From Streptomyces cinnamoneus (GTDB taxonomy: Bacteria > Actinomycetota > Actinomycetes > Streptomycetales > Streptomycetaceae), in the NCBI RefSeq assembly GCF_002939475.1, contig NZ_PKFQ01000001.1, forward strand, positions 4,275,001-4,339,000: a stretch of 64,000 nt of DNA, in the 5' to 3' direction. The translations under genes and the position numbers were made by a program. Below are positions 32,078 through 40,088 of the stretch, piece after piece. Position 1 is the first letter of the stretch. Each line of letters opens with the position of its first letter. Below the pieces are notes generated by a model that made no database searches, was not told the origin of the DNA, and worked only from the letters and a program-made list of their open reading frames with translations.

Positions 32078-33226
32078 ATGACGAGCGAGACCACCTCCCC
32101 ATCGACCTCCCGCCCCTCCCCGGAGCAGATCCGCCGCGCGCCCAAGGTGCTGCTGCACGATCACCTGGACGGCGGCCTGCGCCCGGGCACCGTCGTCGAG
32201 CTGGCCGCCGCGATCGGCTACGACAAGCTCCCCGAGACCGACCCGGACAAGCTGGGCGTCTGGTTCCGCGAGGCCGCCGACTCCGGCTCGCTGGAGCGCT
32301 ACCTGGAGACGTTCGCGCACACCTGTGCCGTCATGCAGTCCCGTGAGGCGCTGGTCCGCGTGGCCGCCGAGTGCGCCGAGGACCTGGCCGAGGACGGCGT
32401 CGTCTACGCCGAGGTGCGCTACGCCCCCGAGCAGCACCTGGAGGCGGGGCTCACCCTCGAGCAGGTCGTCGAGGCCGTGAACGAGGGCTTCCGCGAGGGT
32501 GAGCGCCGGGCCCGCGCGAACGGCCACCGCATCCGCGTCGGCGCGCTGCTGACCGCCATGCGCCACGCGGCCCGCGCCCTGGAGATCGCCGAGCTGGCCA
32601 ACCGCTACCGCGACTCCGGCGTGGTCGGCTTCGACATCGCGGGCGCCGAGGCGGGCTTCCCCCCCACCCGCCACCTGGACGCGTTCGAGTACCTCAAGCG
32701 CGAGAACAACCACTTCACCATCCACGCCGGCGAGGCCTTCGGCCTGCCGTCCATCTGGCAGGCCCTCCAGTGGTGCGGCGCCGACCGGCTGGGCCACGGC
32801 GTGCGCATCATCGACGATATCGAGATCGCGGAGGACGGCTCGGTCAAGCTCGGCCGGCTCGCCTCGTACGTGCGGGACAAGCGCATTCCGCTGGAAATGT
32901 GCCCCACCTCCAACCTCCAGACGGCCGCCGCTAATTCATATGAAGACCACCCCATCGGTCTTCTGCGTAAGCTGCACTTCCGGGCGACGGTGAACACCGA
33001 TAATCGTCTGATGAGCGGCACCAGCATGAGCCGTGAATTCGAGCACCTGGTGAAGGCGTTCGGCTACACGCTGGACGACATGCAGTGGTTCACCGTCAAT
33101 GCCATGAAGTCGGCCTTCATCCCATTCGATGAACGTCTGGCCATGATCAATGACGTGATCAAGCCGGGTTACGCGGAGCTGAAGTCCGAGTGGCTTTTCC
33201 GCCAGACCAGCACCGGGACGGTCTGA
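32078..33226 (+). CDS. add: Adenosine deaminase
   Basis: 382-residue zinc enzyme deaminating adenosine and deoxyadenosine to inosine and deoxyinosine. Seen: the zinc pair in [38 protein letters not shown], the third zinc histidine and proton donor in [38 protein letters not shown], and [20 protein letters not shown], where the metal aspartate is kept but the second aspartate of the usual T-D-D is asparagine. Start ATG 32078: no Shine-Dalgarno, but a promoter -10 box 7 bp upstream implies a leaderless mRNA. Carries the regulon palindrome in its promoter and is closed by a strong hairpin. Its product feeds the purine nucleoside phosphorylase at 46.6 kb. Confidence 0.95.
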   Translation: MTSETTSPSTSRPSPEQIRRAPKVLLHDHLDGGLRPGTVVELAAAIGYDKLPETDPDKLGVWFREAADSGSLERYLETFAHTCAVMQSREALVRVAAECAEDLAEDGVVYAEVRYAPEQHLEAGLTLEQVVEAVNEGFREGERRARANGHRIRVGALLTAMRHAARALEIAELANRYRDSGVVGFDIAGAEAGFPPTRHLDAFEYLKRENNHFTIHAGEAFGLPSIWQALQWCGADRLGHGVRIIDDIEIAEDGSVKLGRLASYVRDKRIPLEMCPTSNLQTAAANSYEDHPIGLLRKLHFRATVNTDNRLMSGTSMSREFEHLVKAFGYTLDDMQWFTVNAMKSAFIPFDERLAMINDVIKPGYAELKSEWLFRQTSTGTV

Positions 33227-33279
33227 CCAGCAATTCCCGTTCGGTCTTCCGGGTGACGGGCCCGAACTGAATACACCGC

Positions 33280-33310
33280 ACACGGCCGGGACTTCAAGTC
33301 CCGGCCGTGT
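33280..33310 (+). terminator. Strong hairpin terminator after add
   Basis: 15-bp stem (33280-33294 with 33296-33310), functionally a TTCAA loop, followed by CATTGTTTG. 53 bp after the add stop. Confidence 0.88.
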
Positions 33311-33398
33311 CATTGTTTGCGGGCCGCGGGGGACGTGGCTAGGTTGCGGGGCGCCCGGCATTTCCCTGCCGTTCCCCCGTCACGAGGACAGATCTCAG

Positions 33399-33791
33399 AT
33401 GAAGCAGGCAACCCTCAAGGCTCTCGGTGCCGTGGCCGTCGGCGCGGCGATCGCCGCCAGCGCCGCCGGCACGGCCTCCGCCGGCACGCTCGAATCGGTC
33501 ACCACCACCGCCACCGGTGCGACGAAGGGACTCCCCATCGAGCAGGTCGCGCCGATCGCCCCGGCGGGCGGGCCGGTGCTCGTCGCCACGAACCGCCTGA
33601 TCGCCTCCGGCGTCCTGGAGCAGACGGCCAAGGCGGCCGACCACGCCCTGGCGCCCCACCTGCCCACCGAGAAGCTGGCCGCCCCGACCGACAACAAGGG
33701 CAACGCGGGCCTGCTCGGCGGCCTGCCCACCAAGGCCATCGCCCCCAACGGCATCTCCCTGCCCGGCATCGGCACCCCGAACATGCGCTGA
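33399..33791 (+). CDS. Small secreted protein, unknown function
   Basis: 130 residues. Sec signal peptide MKQATLKALGAVAVGAAIAA ending at ASAAGTASA (about residue 28). The mature chain is low in charged residues with LPIEQVAPIAPAGGPVLVAT and a Gly/Pro/Leu-rich end (LLGGLPTKAIAPNGISLPGI). I recognise it only as one of the small secreted proteins common in Streptomyces; no cysteine, no sortase motif, no chaplin domain. ATG 33399; GAGGACAG upstream is a plausible ribosome site. Monocistronic: terminator hairpins lie on both sides. Confidence 0.7.
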   Translation: MKQATLKALGAVAVGAAIAASAAGTASAGTLESVTTTATGATKGLPIEQVAPIAPAGGPVLVATNRLIASGVLEQTAKAADHALAPHLPTEKLAAPTDNKGNAGLLGGLPTKAIAPNGISLPGIGTPNMR

Positions 33792-33821
33792 CGGGGCCAA
33801 CGGGAGAGCAGAACAGCGCGC

Positions 33822-33865
33822 CGCGGCGGCCGCGCCCCCCTTACCCGGGGTGCGCGGCCGCCGCG
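33822..33865. terminator. Bidirectional hairpin terminator
   Basis: 14-bp perfect stem CGCGGCGGCCGCGC / GCGCGGCCGCCGCG, extended by CCCC/GGGG at the loop side, between the secreted-protein gene and the convergent PspC gene. Confidence 0.8.
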
Positions 33866-33885
33866 TGCGCGCGTGGGGCAGGCCG

Positions 33886-34092
33886 TCACCAGGCCGTGGC
33901 CGTGTGGTTCTTGTCGGAGGGGAGCAGGATCCACAGCGCGAGGTAGAGCACGAACTGCGGACCGGGCAGCAGGCACGAGAGCAGGAAGATCACCCGCATC
34001 GTCGTGCGGGAGATCCCGAACCGCTCGGCGAGCCCCGCGCAGACGCCGGCGATCATCCTGTGGTTACGGGGGCGGACCAGCGGAGCGGGCAT
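33886..34092 (-). CDS. PspC-domain membrane protein
   Basis: 68 residues, essentially one PspC domain: RNHRMIAGVCAGLAERFGIS followed by a hydrophobic hairpin RVIFLLSCLLPGPQFVLYLA and LWILLPSD. Small stress-response membrane proteins of this type are common in actinobacteria. ATG 34092; a G/A-rich Shine-Dalgarno (AAGGAGTCGCTGCC) lies just upstream. Monocistronic; a bidirectional terminator lies beyond its stop. Function beyond membrane-stress association is not known. Confidence 0.88.
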   Translation of the reverse strand: MPAPLVRPRNHRMIAGVCAGLAERFGISRTTMRVIFLLSCLLPGPQFVLYLALWILLPSDKNHTATAW

Positions 34093-34217
34093 GGCAGCGA
34101 CTCCTTCGTCGTCTTCTCGGTGCCGTCGGCACCGAGGCCGGCGTCATCGACGTCATTCGCGGGAACGTTCTCCCGACGACCTCAACGCTACGGCCGCCAC
34201 CCGGGCAAAGCGTCGCT

Positions 34218-34772
34218 CTACGGGGCGATCCCGACCCTGGGGATCGTCGGGGTCAGACCCCGGTCCGGCTCCTTCCGCCGGAGGGGAGGAGTGGGGCGCC
34301 CCTCCGCCCTGCGGCGGAGCCGGGCCCGTACGGCGGGCACCACCGCCACGTGGGCGAGGGCCACTCCCGTGACGTTCATCAGCAGCTTGTCCACGTCCAG
34401 GACCTGGCCCACCACACCGCTCTGCACCACCTGGAGGGCCAGCGAGAGCATCACCGCCGTGAAGAGCGTCCGCGCCAGCGAGCCCAGCGCCGACACCGCG
34501 ATCCGGCCCCCCGCCCACGGCAGCAGCACCCCCAGCGGGGCGAACGGCAGCACCCCCGCTCCTATCGACCGCGCCGCGTCCCAGGGCGACAGCGCCAGGT
34601 CCGCACGGATCGTGGCCAGCGGCTCCAGACGCGCGGCGGACACCCACGGTGCGGTCAGCGGCCGCAGAGCGAGCCAGCCGACCACCAGGAGCTGGACGGT
34701 CAGGAGGACACAGCCCGCCACGCGGTAGCGGTATCGGAGGGCGGGCGTACCGCCGTAGCCATGACGCTGCAC
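34218..34772 (-). CDS. VanZ-family membrane protein
   Basis: 184 residues, about four membrane spans. Signature region: GVLPFAPLGVLLPWAGG (the conserved N/L-P-F-G pattern of VanZ), ALQVVQSGVVGQVLDVDKLL and MNVTGVALAHV, where the D-x-x-x-N arrangement is the family hallmark. C-terminal tail is basic and cytosolic. VanZ proteins are associated with low-level teicoplanin resistance and envelope physiology, but most actinobacterial members are uncharacterised. ATG 34772. On the same strand downstream of the afsQ lipoprotein gene with a 67-bp gap, so it could be co-transcribed. Confidence 0.82.
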   Translation of the reverse strand: MQRHGYGGTPALRYRYRVAGCVLLTVQLLVVGWLALRPLTAPWVSAARLEPLATIRADLALSPWDAARSIGAGVLPFAPLGVLLPWAGGRIAVSALGSLARTLFTAVMLSLALQVVQSGVVGQVLDVDKLLMNVTGVALAHVAVVPAVRARLRRRAEGRPTPPLRRKEPDRGLTPTIPRVGIAP

Positions 34773-34839
34773 GCCCCCGAGGACGCGGCGCGCGGGGCGC
34801 GCGGTTCCGCCGACGGGTACAGAGAGTCAGCGCCCCGCG

Positions 34840-35460
34840 TCAGGACACTGGGGCCCCGGTGCTCCGGGTCCGCTCCGGGTGGGTGCGCGTCTCCTCGGTG
34901 CAGGTGAAGCCCCTGGGCTTCTCGTCGTCCGGGCCGCCCAGCACGACCGTGCCCTTGCCGTCGGCCGCGGCCGTGCCGGCGTAGGTGCACACGAGCTGCG
35001 CCAGGGCGACCGGGGGCAGCTCGTCCGGCTTCACGCCCAGGCGCAGGGTCCCCGCCGGGTCGCCGGGGCCGGAGCCCCGCACGGTCAGCCGCTGCGGCAC
35101 GTCCGTGGCGAAGCCGGCGTCGTCCTCCACCGGCGACGGCTGCCGCTGGAGCTCCTCGAGCAGCGCGCGGGCCGTCCCGACGGACTCGCCGCTCTCCGGC
35201 AGGGCGACGGAGCGGGGGACGGGCAGGAGCTGGGAGCCGCACAGCAGCTGGACGGACATCACGGCACTGCCCGGGAGCGGGTCGCTCTGCGGGGCGGCCG
35301 GGCGCACCACACAGGTGGCCCGGGAGGGCGCGCTGCCGGCGTCCACGGGCACGGCGGTGCCGCGGATGCCGCACCCGGCGACCAGTCCGGCCCCGGCCGC
35401 CAGGGCGGCGGCGCGGACGGCGGTCGTACGGACGGTGGCGGGCAGTCTCATGACGCTCAT
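34840..35460 (-). CDS. AfsQ-operon lipoprotein
   Basis: 206-residue exported lipoprotein. The signal peptide TTAVRAAALAAGAGLVAGCG gives a lipobox with the modified cysteine at about residue 29. Mature part contains four more cysteines (ATCVVRP, VQLLCGS, AQLVCTYAG, GFTCTEETR) that could form two disulfides. Its ATG overlaps the afsQ2 stop (ATGA), so it is the third gene of the afsQ1-afsQ2 operon. As I recall, S. coelicolor has a lipoprotein gene in the same position. A role as a periplasmic partner of the AfsQ2 sensor is a reasonable inference, not shown. Confidence 0.85.
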   Translation of the reverse strand: MSVMRLPATVRTTAVRAAALAAGAGLVAGCGIRGTAVPVDAGSAPSRATCVVRPAAPQSDPLPGSAVMSVQLLCGSQLLPVPRSVALPESGESVGTARALLEELQRQPSPVEDDAGFATDVPQRLTVRGSGPGDPAGTLRLGVKPDELPPVALAQLVCTYAGTAAADGKGTVVLGGPDDEKPRGFTCTEETRTHPERTRSTGAPVS

Positions 35461-37019
35461 GACGCACCGCCTTCCGGGGCGCGGTCGCCCGACGGGGGGC
35501 CCTCGCCGTCGTCCACGGTCGCGGAGTCGTCGCGCGGCAGCGTCAGCGTGAAGACGGCGCCGCCGTCGGAGGAGTTGGCGGCGGTGATCTCGCCCCCGTG
35601 GATGTGGGCGTTCTCCAGGGCGATGGACAGCCCGAGGCCACTCCCCTCGGAGCGCGGCCGCGAGGCGCTGGCCTTGTAGAAGCGGTCGAAGACGTGCGGC
35701 AGGACGTCCTCGGGGATGCCGGGGCCGTGGTCGCGCACCGCGATCACCAGCTCGTCGTCCGTCTGCCGCACGGAGACGCGGACGGGCGAGCCGCCGTGCT
35801 TGAGGGCGTTGCCGATGAGGTTGGCCAGGATCACGTCCAGGCGGCGGGGGTCGAGGCGGGCCATGGTGCCGCGCTCCGCGTCCAGCTCGACGGCGTCGAG
35901 CCAGGCGCGCGCGTCGATGCACGCCGTGATCTGGTCGGCGATGTCCACGTCGTCCAGGACCAGCCGGGCCGTGCCCGCGTCGAAGCGGGTGACCTCCATC
36001 AGGTTCTCCACCAGGTCGTTCAGGCGGCGGGTCTCGCTCACCACGAGCTGCACCGCGGGCGCGATCATGGGGTCGAGGTTGTCGGCCTCGTCCTCCAGCA
36101 CCTCGGTCACCGCGGTGATCGCCGTGAGCGGGGTGCGCAGCTCGTGTGACATGTCGGCGACGAAGCGACGGCTGGCCGCCTCCCGGGCGCTCAGCTCCTC
36201 CACCCGCTTCTGCAGCGATTCCGCGGTCTTGTTGAAGGTGCGCGACAGGTCGGCCAGTTCGTCGGTGCCCGACACCTGGAGCCGGGTGTCCAGCTTGCCC
36301 TCGCCGAGCCTGCGGGCCGCGTCGCCGAGGCGCTGGACGGGCCGCAGCACGGTCGAGGCGGCGGCCTGGGCGAGCAGGGCCGAGCCGATGAGGGCGAGGC
36401 CCGTGGCGATGCCCAGCGACCAGGCCAGGGAGTTCAGGTCGGCCCGCTCGTTGTCCAGCGACTTCAGCAGGTACCCGGTGGGGCCGCCGCCGATCACCTT
36501 GGCGCCGCCGACCAGGTACGGCTTGCCGCCGAGCGTGATCCGCTGCCAGTACAGGTGGTACGGGTACGGATTGGACTCGTCGACCTTGCGTTCCCGGTTG
36601 ACGGCGGTGACCAGCGTCCTGGGCACCACCCCGAGCGTGAACAGGTCGCGGTCCGAGGGCGCGGCGCAGTCGCCGCCGCCCTTGACCTTGCCGATCAGCA
36701 GCACCTCGTACTTCTGCGAGGTGGCCGCCATCCGGTCCGCGGCCTCCTGCAGCTCGGGACAGGTCGGGGTCAGCGGCAGCGACCCGGTGTTGTCCTGGAG
36801 GGACTTGCGGAAGTCGTCGAGGGCGGCGTTCTGCGTCCTCGTGAGGACGGCGTCGCGGTTGAGCCAGTAGGCGATGGCGGACGCCGACACGGCGGCGGCG
36901 AGGGCGACCAGGGCGAAGACGAGCATCAGCCGCAGTCGCAGGCTGATCCACCGCATGCTCAGCTTCATGATGTTCTTCGCCGCCGCCCAGCCCCGCACCC
37001 GACCGGGCTCTTCTGTCAC
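35457..37019 (-). CDS. afsQ2: Sensor histidine kinase AfsQ2
   Basis: 520-residue transmembrane kinase. TM1 about residues 31-53, an extracytoplasmic sensor of about 145 residues containing two cysteines (TPTCPEL, GGDCAAP), TM2 about 199-221, HAMP 222-275, HisKA with phospho-acceptor His292 in FVADMSHELRTPLTA, then HATPase boxes VILANLIGNALKHGG, VIAVRDHGPGIPEDV and RSEGSGLGLSIALEN. GTG start 37019, 40 bp after afsQ1; its stop overlaps the lipoprotein gene. In S. coelicolor AfsQ1/Q2 links nitrogen/glutamate supply to antibiotic production and development; assignment here rests on gene order with sigQ plus sequence type. Confidence 0.92.
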   Translation of the reverse strand: MTEEPGRVRGWAAAKNIMKLSMRWISLRLRLMLVFALVALAAAVSASAIAYWLNRDAVLTRTQNAALDDFRKSLQDNTGSLPLTPTCPELQEAADRMAATSQKYEVLLIGKVKGGGDCAAPSDRDLFTLGVVPRTLVTAVNRERKVDESNPYPYHLYWQRITLGGKPYLVGGAKVIGGGPTGYLLKSLDNERADLNSLAWSLGIATGLALIGSALLAQAAASTVLRPVQRLGDAARRLGEGKLDTRLQVSGTDELADLSRTFNKTAESLQKRVEELSAREAASRRFVADMSHELRTPLTAITAVTEVLEDEADNLDPMIAPAVQLVVSETRRLNDLVENLMEVTRFDAGTARLVLDDVDIADQITACIDARAWLDAVELDAERGTMARLDPRRLDVILANLIGNALKHGGSPVRVSVRQTDDELVIAVRDHGPGIPEDVLPHVFDRFYKASASRPRSEGSGLGLSIALENAHIHGGEITAANSSDGGAVFTLTLPRDDSATVDDGEGPPSGDRAPEGGAS

Positions 37020-37059
37020 TGTGCGCTCTCAGTCCTCGTGATCGTCACCACTGGGCCGC

Positions 37060-37746
37060 TCACTGCGGCGCGTCGAGCCGGTAGCCGACACCGCGCACGG
37101 TGCGGATCAGGGTCGGCGACGACGGAACGTCCTCGACCTTGGCCCGCAGCCGCTGGACGCAGGCGTCCACCAGCCGGGAGTCGCCGAGGTAGTCGTGCTC
37201 CCACACCAGCCGCAACAACTGCTGCCGGGACAGGGCCTGCCCCGGCCGGCGGCTCAGCTCCAGCAGCAGCCGCAGCTCGGTCGGGGTCAGCTGGAGGTCC
37301 TGGCCGTTCTTGGTGACGGTCATCGCGGACCGGTCGATGACCAGCGAACCGAAGACCGCCGAGTCGTTCGACTCGCGCTCGCCGCGGCGCAGCACGGCCC
37401 GGATCCGGGCGTCCAGGACCCGGCCCTGCACGGGCTTGACCACATAGTCGTCGGCGCCGGACTCGAGCCCGACCACCACGTCGATGTCGTCGTTGCGGGC
37501 GGTCAGCAGGATGATCGGCAGCTGGTCCGTCCGCCGGATGCGCCGGCACACCTCGAACCCGTCGATGCCCGGCAGCATCACGTCCAGCACGATCAGGTCC
37601 GGCCGCTGCTCTCGCAGCATCTTCAGGCCGTCCTCGCCCGTCGCCGCGGTCACCACACGGTGGCCCTGGCGGGACAGGGAGAACTCGAGGGCCGTGCGGA
37701 TGGCGTCGTCGTCCTCGATCAGCAACAGGAAAGGCACGGTGGTCAT
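37060..37746 (-). CDS. afsQ1: Response regulator AfsQ1
   Basis: 228-residue OmpR/PhoB-type regulator. Receiver: LLIEDDDAIRTALEFSLSRQ with the acidic pair, phospho-acceptor Asp55 in LIVLDVMLPGIDGFEV, Thr in ILLTARNDDI, and Lys in DDYVVKPVQGRVL. C-terminal winged helix: LQLTPTELRLLLELSRRPGQ, ALSRQQLLRLVWEHDYLGDS, RLVDACVQRLRAKVEDVPSS. First gene of the operon afsQ1-afsQ2-lipoprotein; ATG 37746. Divergent from sigQ over 194 bp, matching the known S. coelicolor layout in which AfsQ1 activates sigQ and nitrogen/antibiotic genes. Confidence 0.95.
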   Translation of the reverse strand: MTTVPFLLLIEDDDAIRTALEFSLSRQGHRVVTAATGEDGLKMLREQRPDLIVLDVMLPGIDGFEVCRRIRRTDQLPIILLTARNDDIDVVVGLESGADDYVVKPVQGRVLDARIRAVLRRGERESNDSAVFGSLVIDRSAMTVTKNGQDLQLTPTELRLLLELSRRPGQALSRQQLLRLVWEHDYLGDSRLVDACVQRLRAKVEDVPSSPTLIRTVRGVGYRLDAPQ

Positions 37747-37826
37747 TCTGGCCTAAGTGTGGCCGGTAGTTCGACAGAAGGACGTCGCAGCGACGCCCGC
37801 GGGGGCCGGCGGGCTGTTGCAGGGCT

Positions 37827-37842
37827 GTGACAGTCGGCGGAC
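37827..37842. promoter_or_regulatory. Possible AfsQ1 box
   Basis: GTGAC-N6-CGGAC in the sigQ-afsQ1 intergenic region, one half matching the described GTnAC-N6-GTnAC direct-repeat consensus and the other half imperfect. Position suits sigQ activation; the match itself is weak. Confidence 0.3.
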
Positions 37843-37940
37843 AGCGCGATGAAACTGACCCGGCAGGCTTTTCGTCACCGGGCAGTTCGAGGTCCGGATC
37901 ACTGACGGACCGAGCTGGCTCCACCGACGGGGGGCGCGAG

Positions 37941-38708
37941 ATGAACACACTGCACAGCACCACGACCAGCGCAGTTCGCACGCGCCTTCACGACGCCGGA
38001 CGGAGCCCGGAGAAGTCCGGTGCCGTGGGCGGGCGGGGGTGCGCTCGCGGTACCGGACGTGGACGGCCGCAATACGTCTACTTGACGGCGGCGATCGACG
38101 CGATCGCGTACGGGGAGCCCAAGGGGGGCGCTCCGGGGGGCACGGGGGAGCGCGGCGCGCAGGTGCCGCGGACGAAGGCGTCGGACGCCGAAGAGGCGTT
38201 CACCGCATACGTCCAGGAGCGCAGGGCCTCCCTGTACGCGACCGCGTACCACCTGACCGGTGACCGGCACGAGGCGGAGGACCTGCTGCAGAGCGCGCTG
38301 TTCTCCACCTACCGCGCCTGGGACCGCATCGCCGACAAGGCGGCCATCGGCGGCTACCTGCGCCGCACCATGACCAACCTGCACATCAGCGCCTGGCGCC
38401 GGCGCAAGCTCAACGAGTACCCGACCGAGGAACTGCCGGAGACGGTGGGCGAGCAGGACGCGATGCGCGGCACCGAGCTGCGCGCGGTCCTGTGGCAGGC
38501 GCTCGCCCGGCTGCCCGAGCTCCAGCGCACGATGCTGGTCCTGCGCTACTACGAGGGCCGCACCGACCCGGAGATCGCGGAGATCCTGGACATCAGCGTC
38601 GGCACGGTCAAGAGCAGCATCTGGCGCTCGCTGCGCCGGCTCCGCGACGACGAGGTCATCTGCTCGGGGCGGGTCGCCGAGGAGTCCTTCGGCGAGCTGG
38701 TGGCCTAG
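37941..38708 (+). CDS. sigQ: ECF-type sigma factor SigQ
   Basis: 255 residues from ATG 37941 (GAGATG with a G-rich Shine-Dalgarno). A non-conserved, low-complexity N-terminal 75 residues precedes the sigma domains. Region 2 (about residues 95-160) includes YATAYHLTGDRHEAEDLLQS and WDRIADKAAIGGYLRRTMTN; region 4 (190-245) has LARLPELQRTMLVLRYYEGR and TDPEIAEILDISVGTVKSSI. It resembles SigE/SigU-like SACE-type ECF sigmas. Divergent from afsQ1 and followed by a bidirectional hairpin. In S. coelicolor SigQ counteracts or mediates AfsQ1-dependent control of antibiotic genes. Confidence 0.92.
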   Translation: MNTLHSTTTSAVRTRLHDAGRSPEKSGAVGGRGCARGTGRGRPQYVYLTAAIDAIAYGEPKGGAPGGTGERGAQVPRTKASDAEEAFTAYVQERRASLYATAYHLTGDRHEAEDLLQSALFSTYRAWDRIADKAAIGGYLRRTMTNLHISAWRRRKLNEYPTEELPETVGEQDAMRGTELRAVLWQALARLPELQRTMLVLRYYEGRTDPEIAEILDISVGTVKSSIWRSLRRLRDDEVICSGRVAEESFGELVA

Positions 38709-38754
38709 GTCCCACGGGGGGAACGGCCGCGAGGCCGACGGGGGAACGGGGGAG

Positions 38755-38797
38755 GAGAGCGGGCGTGGCAGCCGGGGGGATTGCCGCGCCCGCTCTC
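38755..38797. terminator. Bidirectional hairpin terminator
   Basis: Stem of 16 bp (38755-38770 with 38782-38797, one non-Watson-Crick pair; outer 11 bp GAGAGCGGGCG perfect) between the convergent sigQ and uridine kinase-like genes. Confidence 0.85.
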
Positions 38798-38814
38798 GCA
38801 CGTCCGCGGCCGCC

Positions 38815-39468
38815 TCAGGTGCGCACGGTCTCCCGGTGCCCGGCGGCAGCGGCGGCGATCCGCCCCATGGCGGTCTGGCCGCCGCAGGCGAAGGCGCCCA
38901 GCGCCGTCTGCCGGGCCACGATGGCCCGCTCCGAGCGCATCAGCCGCAGCCCCCGCCGCACCAGGGTCGGCACCGGCTTGCGCGCCTCGCGCAGGTCGCG
39001 CAGCAGCCGCCGCCGGAACGTCGTCGACGGCCGGCCCCGCAGACACAGGGCGTCCGCGAGGTGGCCGAGGTCACGGCACCGGTCGATGATGTCCGCGGCG
39101 AAGATGCCCTCCGCGATGAACAGCGGGGTGCGCCCGATGTCGAGCGCGCTCTCGCCGACGCGCGAGCTGGTGGAGATGTCGTACACCGGCACGGTCGTAC
39201 GGGCCGTACGGCACAGCGAGTCGATCGCCGCGACAGCCGCGTCCGCGTCCCACGAGCGCGGCGAGTCCCAGTCCGTGCCGCCGTCCGTGAGCAGCGGCAG
39301 CGACGGGTCGTCGCCCTCCTTGTAGAAGTCGTCGAGGTTCAGCACCGGCAGCCCGGTGCGGGCGGCGAGGGACGACTTTCCGGAGCCCGAGGGGCCGGTC
39401 AGGAGGATGACGCGCGCGGATGGCAGGAGGGAGGTCACGGGACACCAGTGTGAGGCATTGGTCCGCAT
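38815..39468 (-). CDS. Uridine kinase-like P-loop protein
   Basis: 217 residues. P-loop VILLTGPSGSGKSSLAARTG at about residues 20-39, LPVLNLDDFYKEGDDPSLPL with the substrate-acid D-D-F-Y, TDWDSPRSWDADAAVAAID, PVYDISTSSRVGE, and IFAADIIDRCRDLGHLADAL: the architecture of uridine/cytidine kinase and phosphoribulokinase-like proteins. Would phosphorylate uridine/cytidine to UMP/CMP, which fits the nucleoside genes in this region, though actinobacterial members of this branch are not proven kinases. ATG 39468; GTG 39435 alternative. Monocistronic, convergent with sigQ. Confidence 0.82.
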   Translation of the reverse strand: MRTNASHWCPVTSLLPSARVILLTGPSGSGKSSLAARTGLPVLNLDDFYKEGDDPSLPLLTDGGTDWDSPRSWDADAAVAAIDSLCRTARTTVPVYDISTSSRVGESALDIGRTPLFIAEGIFAADIIDRCRDLGHLADALCLRGRPSTTFRRRLLRDLREARKPVPTLVRRGLRLMRSERAIVARQTALGAFACGGQTAMGRIAAAAAGHRETVRT

Positions 39469-39576
39469 GGGGGATCCCCCTGGGTCGGAGCGTGCGCGCG
39501 GAGTGACTGCTCAACTACGCTGCGCAGTCGATCCTGGTCCGAACCGAACCGTCAACTCACCCCCCGGCAGGTGGTC

Positions 39577-40026
39577 ATGGCTTCCCACGCTCGTCACGCA
39601 CGTTCCGCGCCCAACCCTCCGCCCCGGCTCCAGCGCACCCTGGCGCGCGTCGGGCTGACCCTCTCCGCGGGCGCCGCGCTCGTCGCGGGGGGCGCGGCCG
39701 GGGCGAGCGCCACGCCCCAGGCCCCCCGGGCCGAGCTCGGCCGTACGGACGTCGGGGCGGCCCTGCAGGGCACCGGCATCGCCGTGGAGAAGTCGGTGCA
39801 GGGCATCTCGCCGGTCGTGAAGTCCTTCAAGGCGTACCCGATGGCCGGGACGCACGTGGACCCGCTGGACAACGGCGTCAGGACGAAGGTCGCCGACTAT
39901 CCCGCGGTCGGCACGACGGCGGTCACCGACACCATCACCAAGACGGGGCAGATCAGCGACCTGCCCCTGATCGGCCAGATGGTGAAGCTGCTGCCGGGCC
40001 CGCTGGCGCCGCCCTCCGGCGACTGA
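39577..40026 (+). CDS. Secreted protein, unknown function
   Basis: 149 residues from ATG 39577 (AGGTGG immediately upstream). Long Arg-rich n-region (ASHARHARSAPNPPPRLQRT) then a hydrophobic core VGLTLSAGAALVAGGAAGAS ending in SAT-P, a probable Sec signal of about 47 residues. The mature chain is Val/Ile/Thr-rich with an amphipathic centre (VKSFKAYPMAGTHVDPLDNG) and ends in a Pro-rich tail. Loosely similar in make-up to the other small secreted proteins at 33.4 and 54.5 kb. No recognised domain. Confidence 0.65.
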   Translation: MASHARHARSAPNPPPRLQRTLARVGLTLSAGAALVAGGAAGASATPQAPRAELGRTDVGAALQGTGIAVEKSVQGISPVVKSFKAYPMAGTHVDPLDNGVRTKVADYPAVGTTAVTDTITKTGQISDLPLIGQMVKLLPGPLAPPSGD

Positions 40027-40036
40027 TCCGCGGAAC

Positions 40037-40077
40037 GACGGATGCCGGCCTCCCCTCGGGGGAGGCCGGCATCCGTC
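40037..40077. terminator. Very strong bidirectional terminator
   Basis: 19-bp perfect stem (40037-40055 with 40059-40077) and a 3-nt loop, 11 bp after the secreted-protein stop and 12 bp before the convergent aldehyde dehydrogenase stop. Confidence 0.9.
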
Positions 40078-40088
40078 ATGGGCGCACG

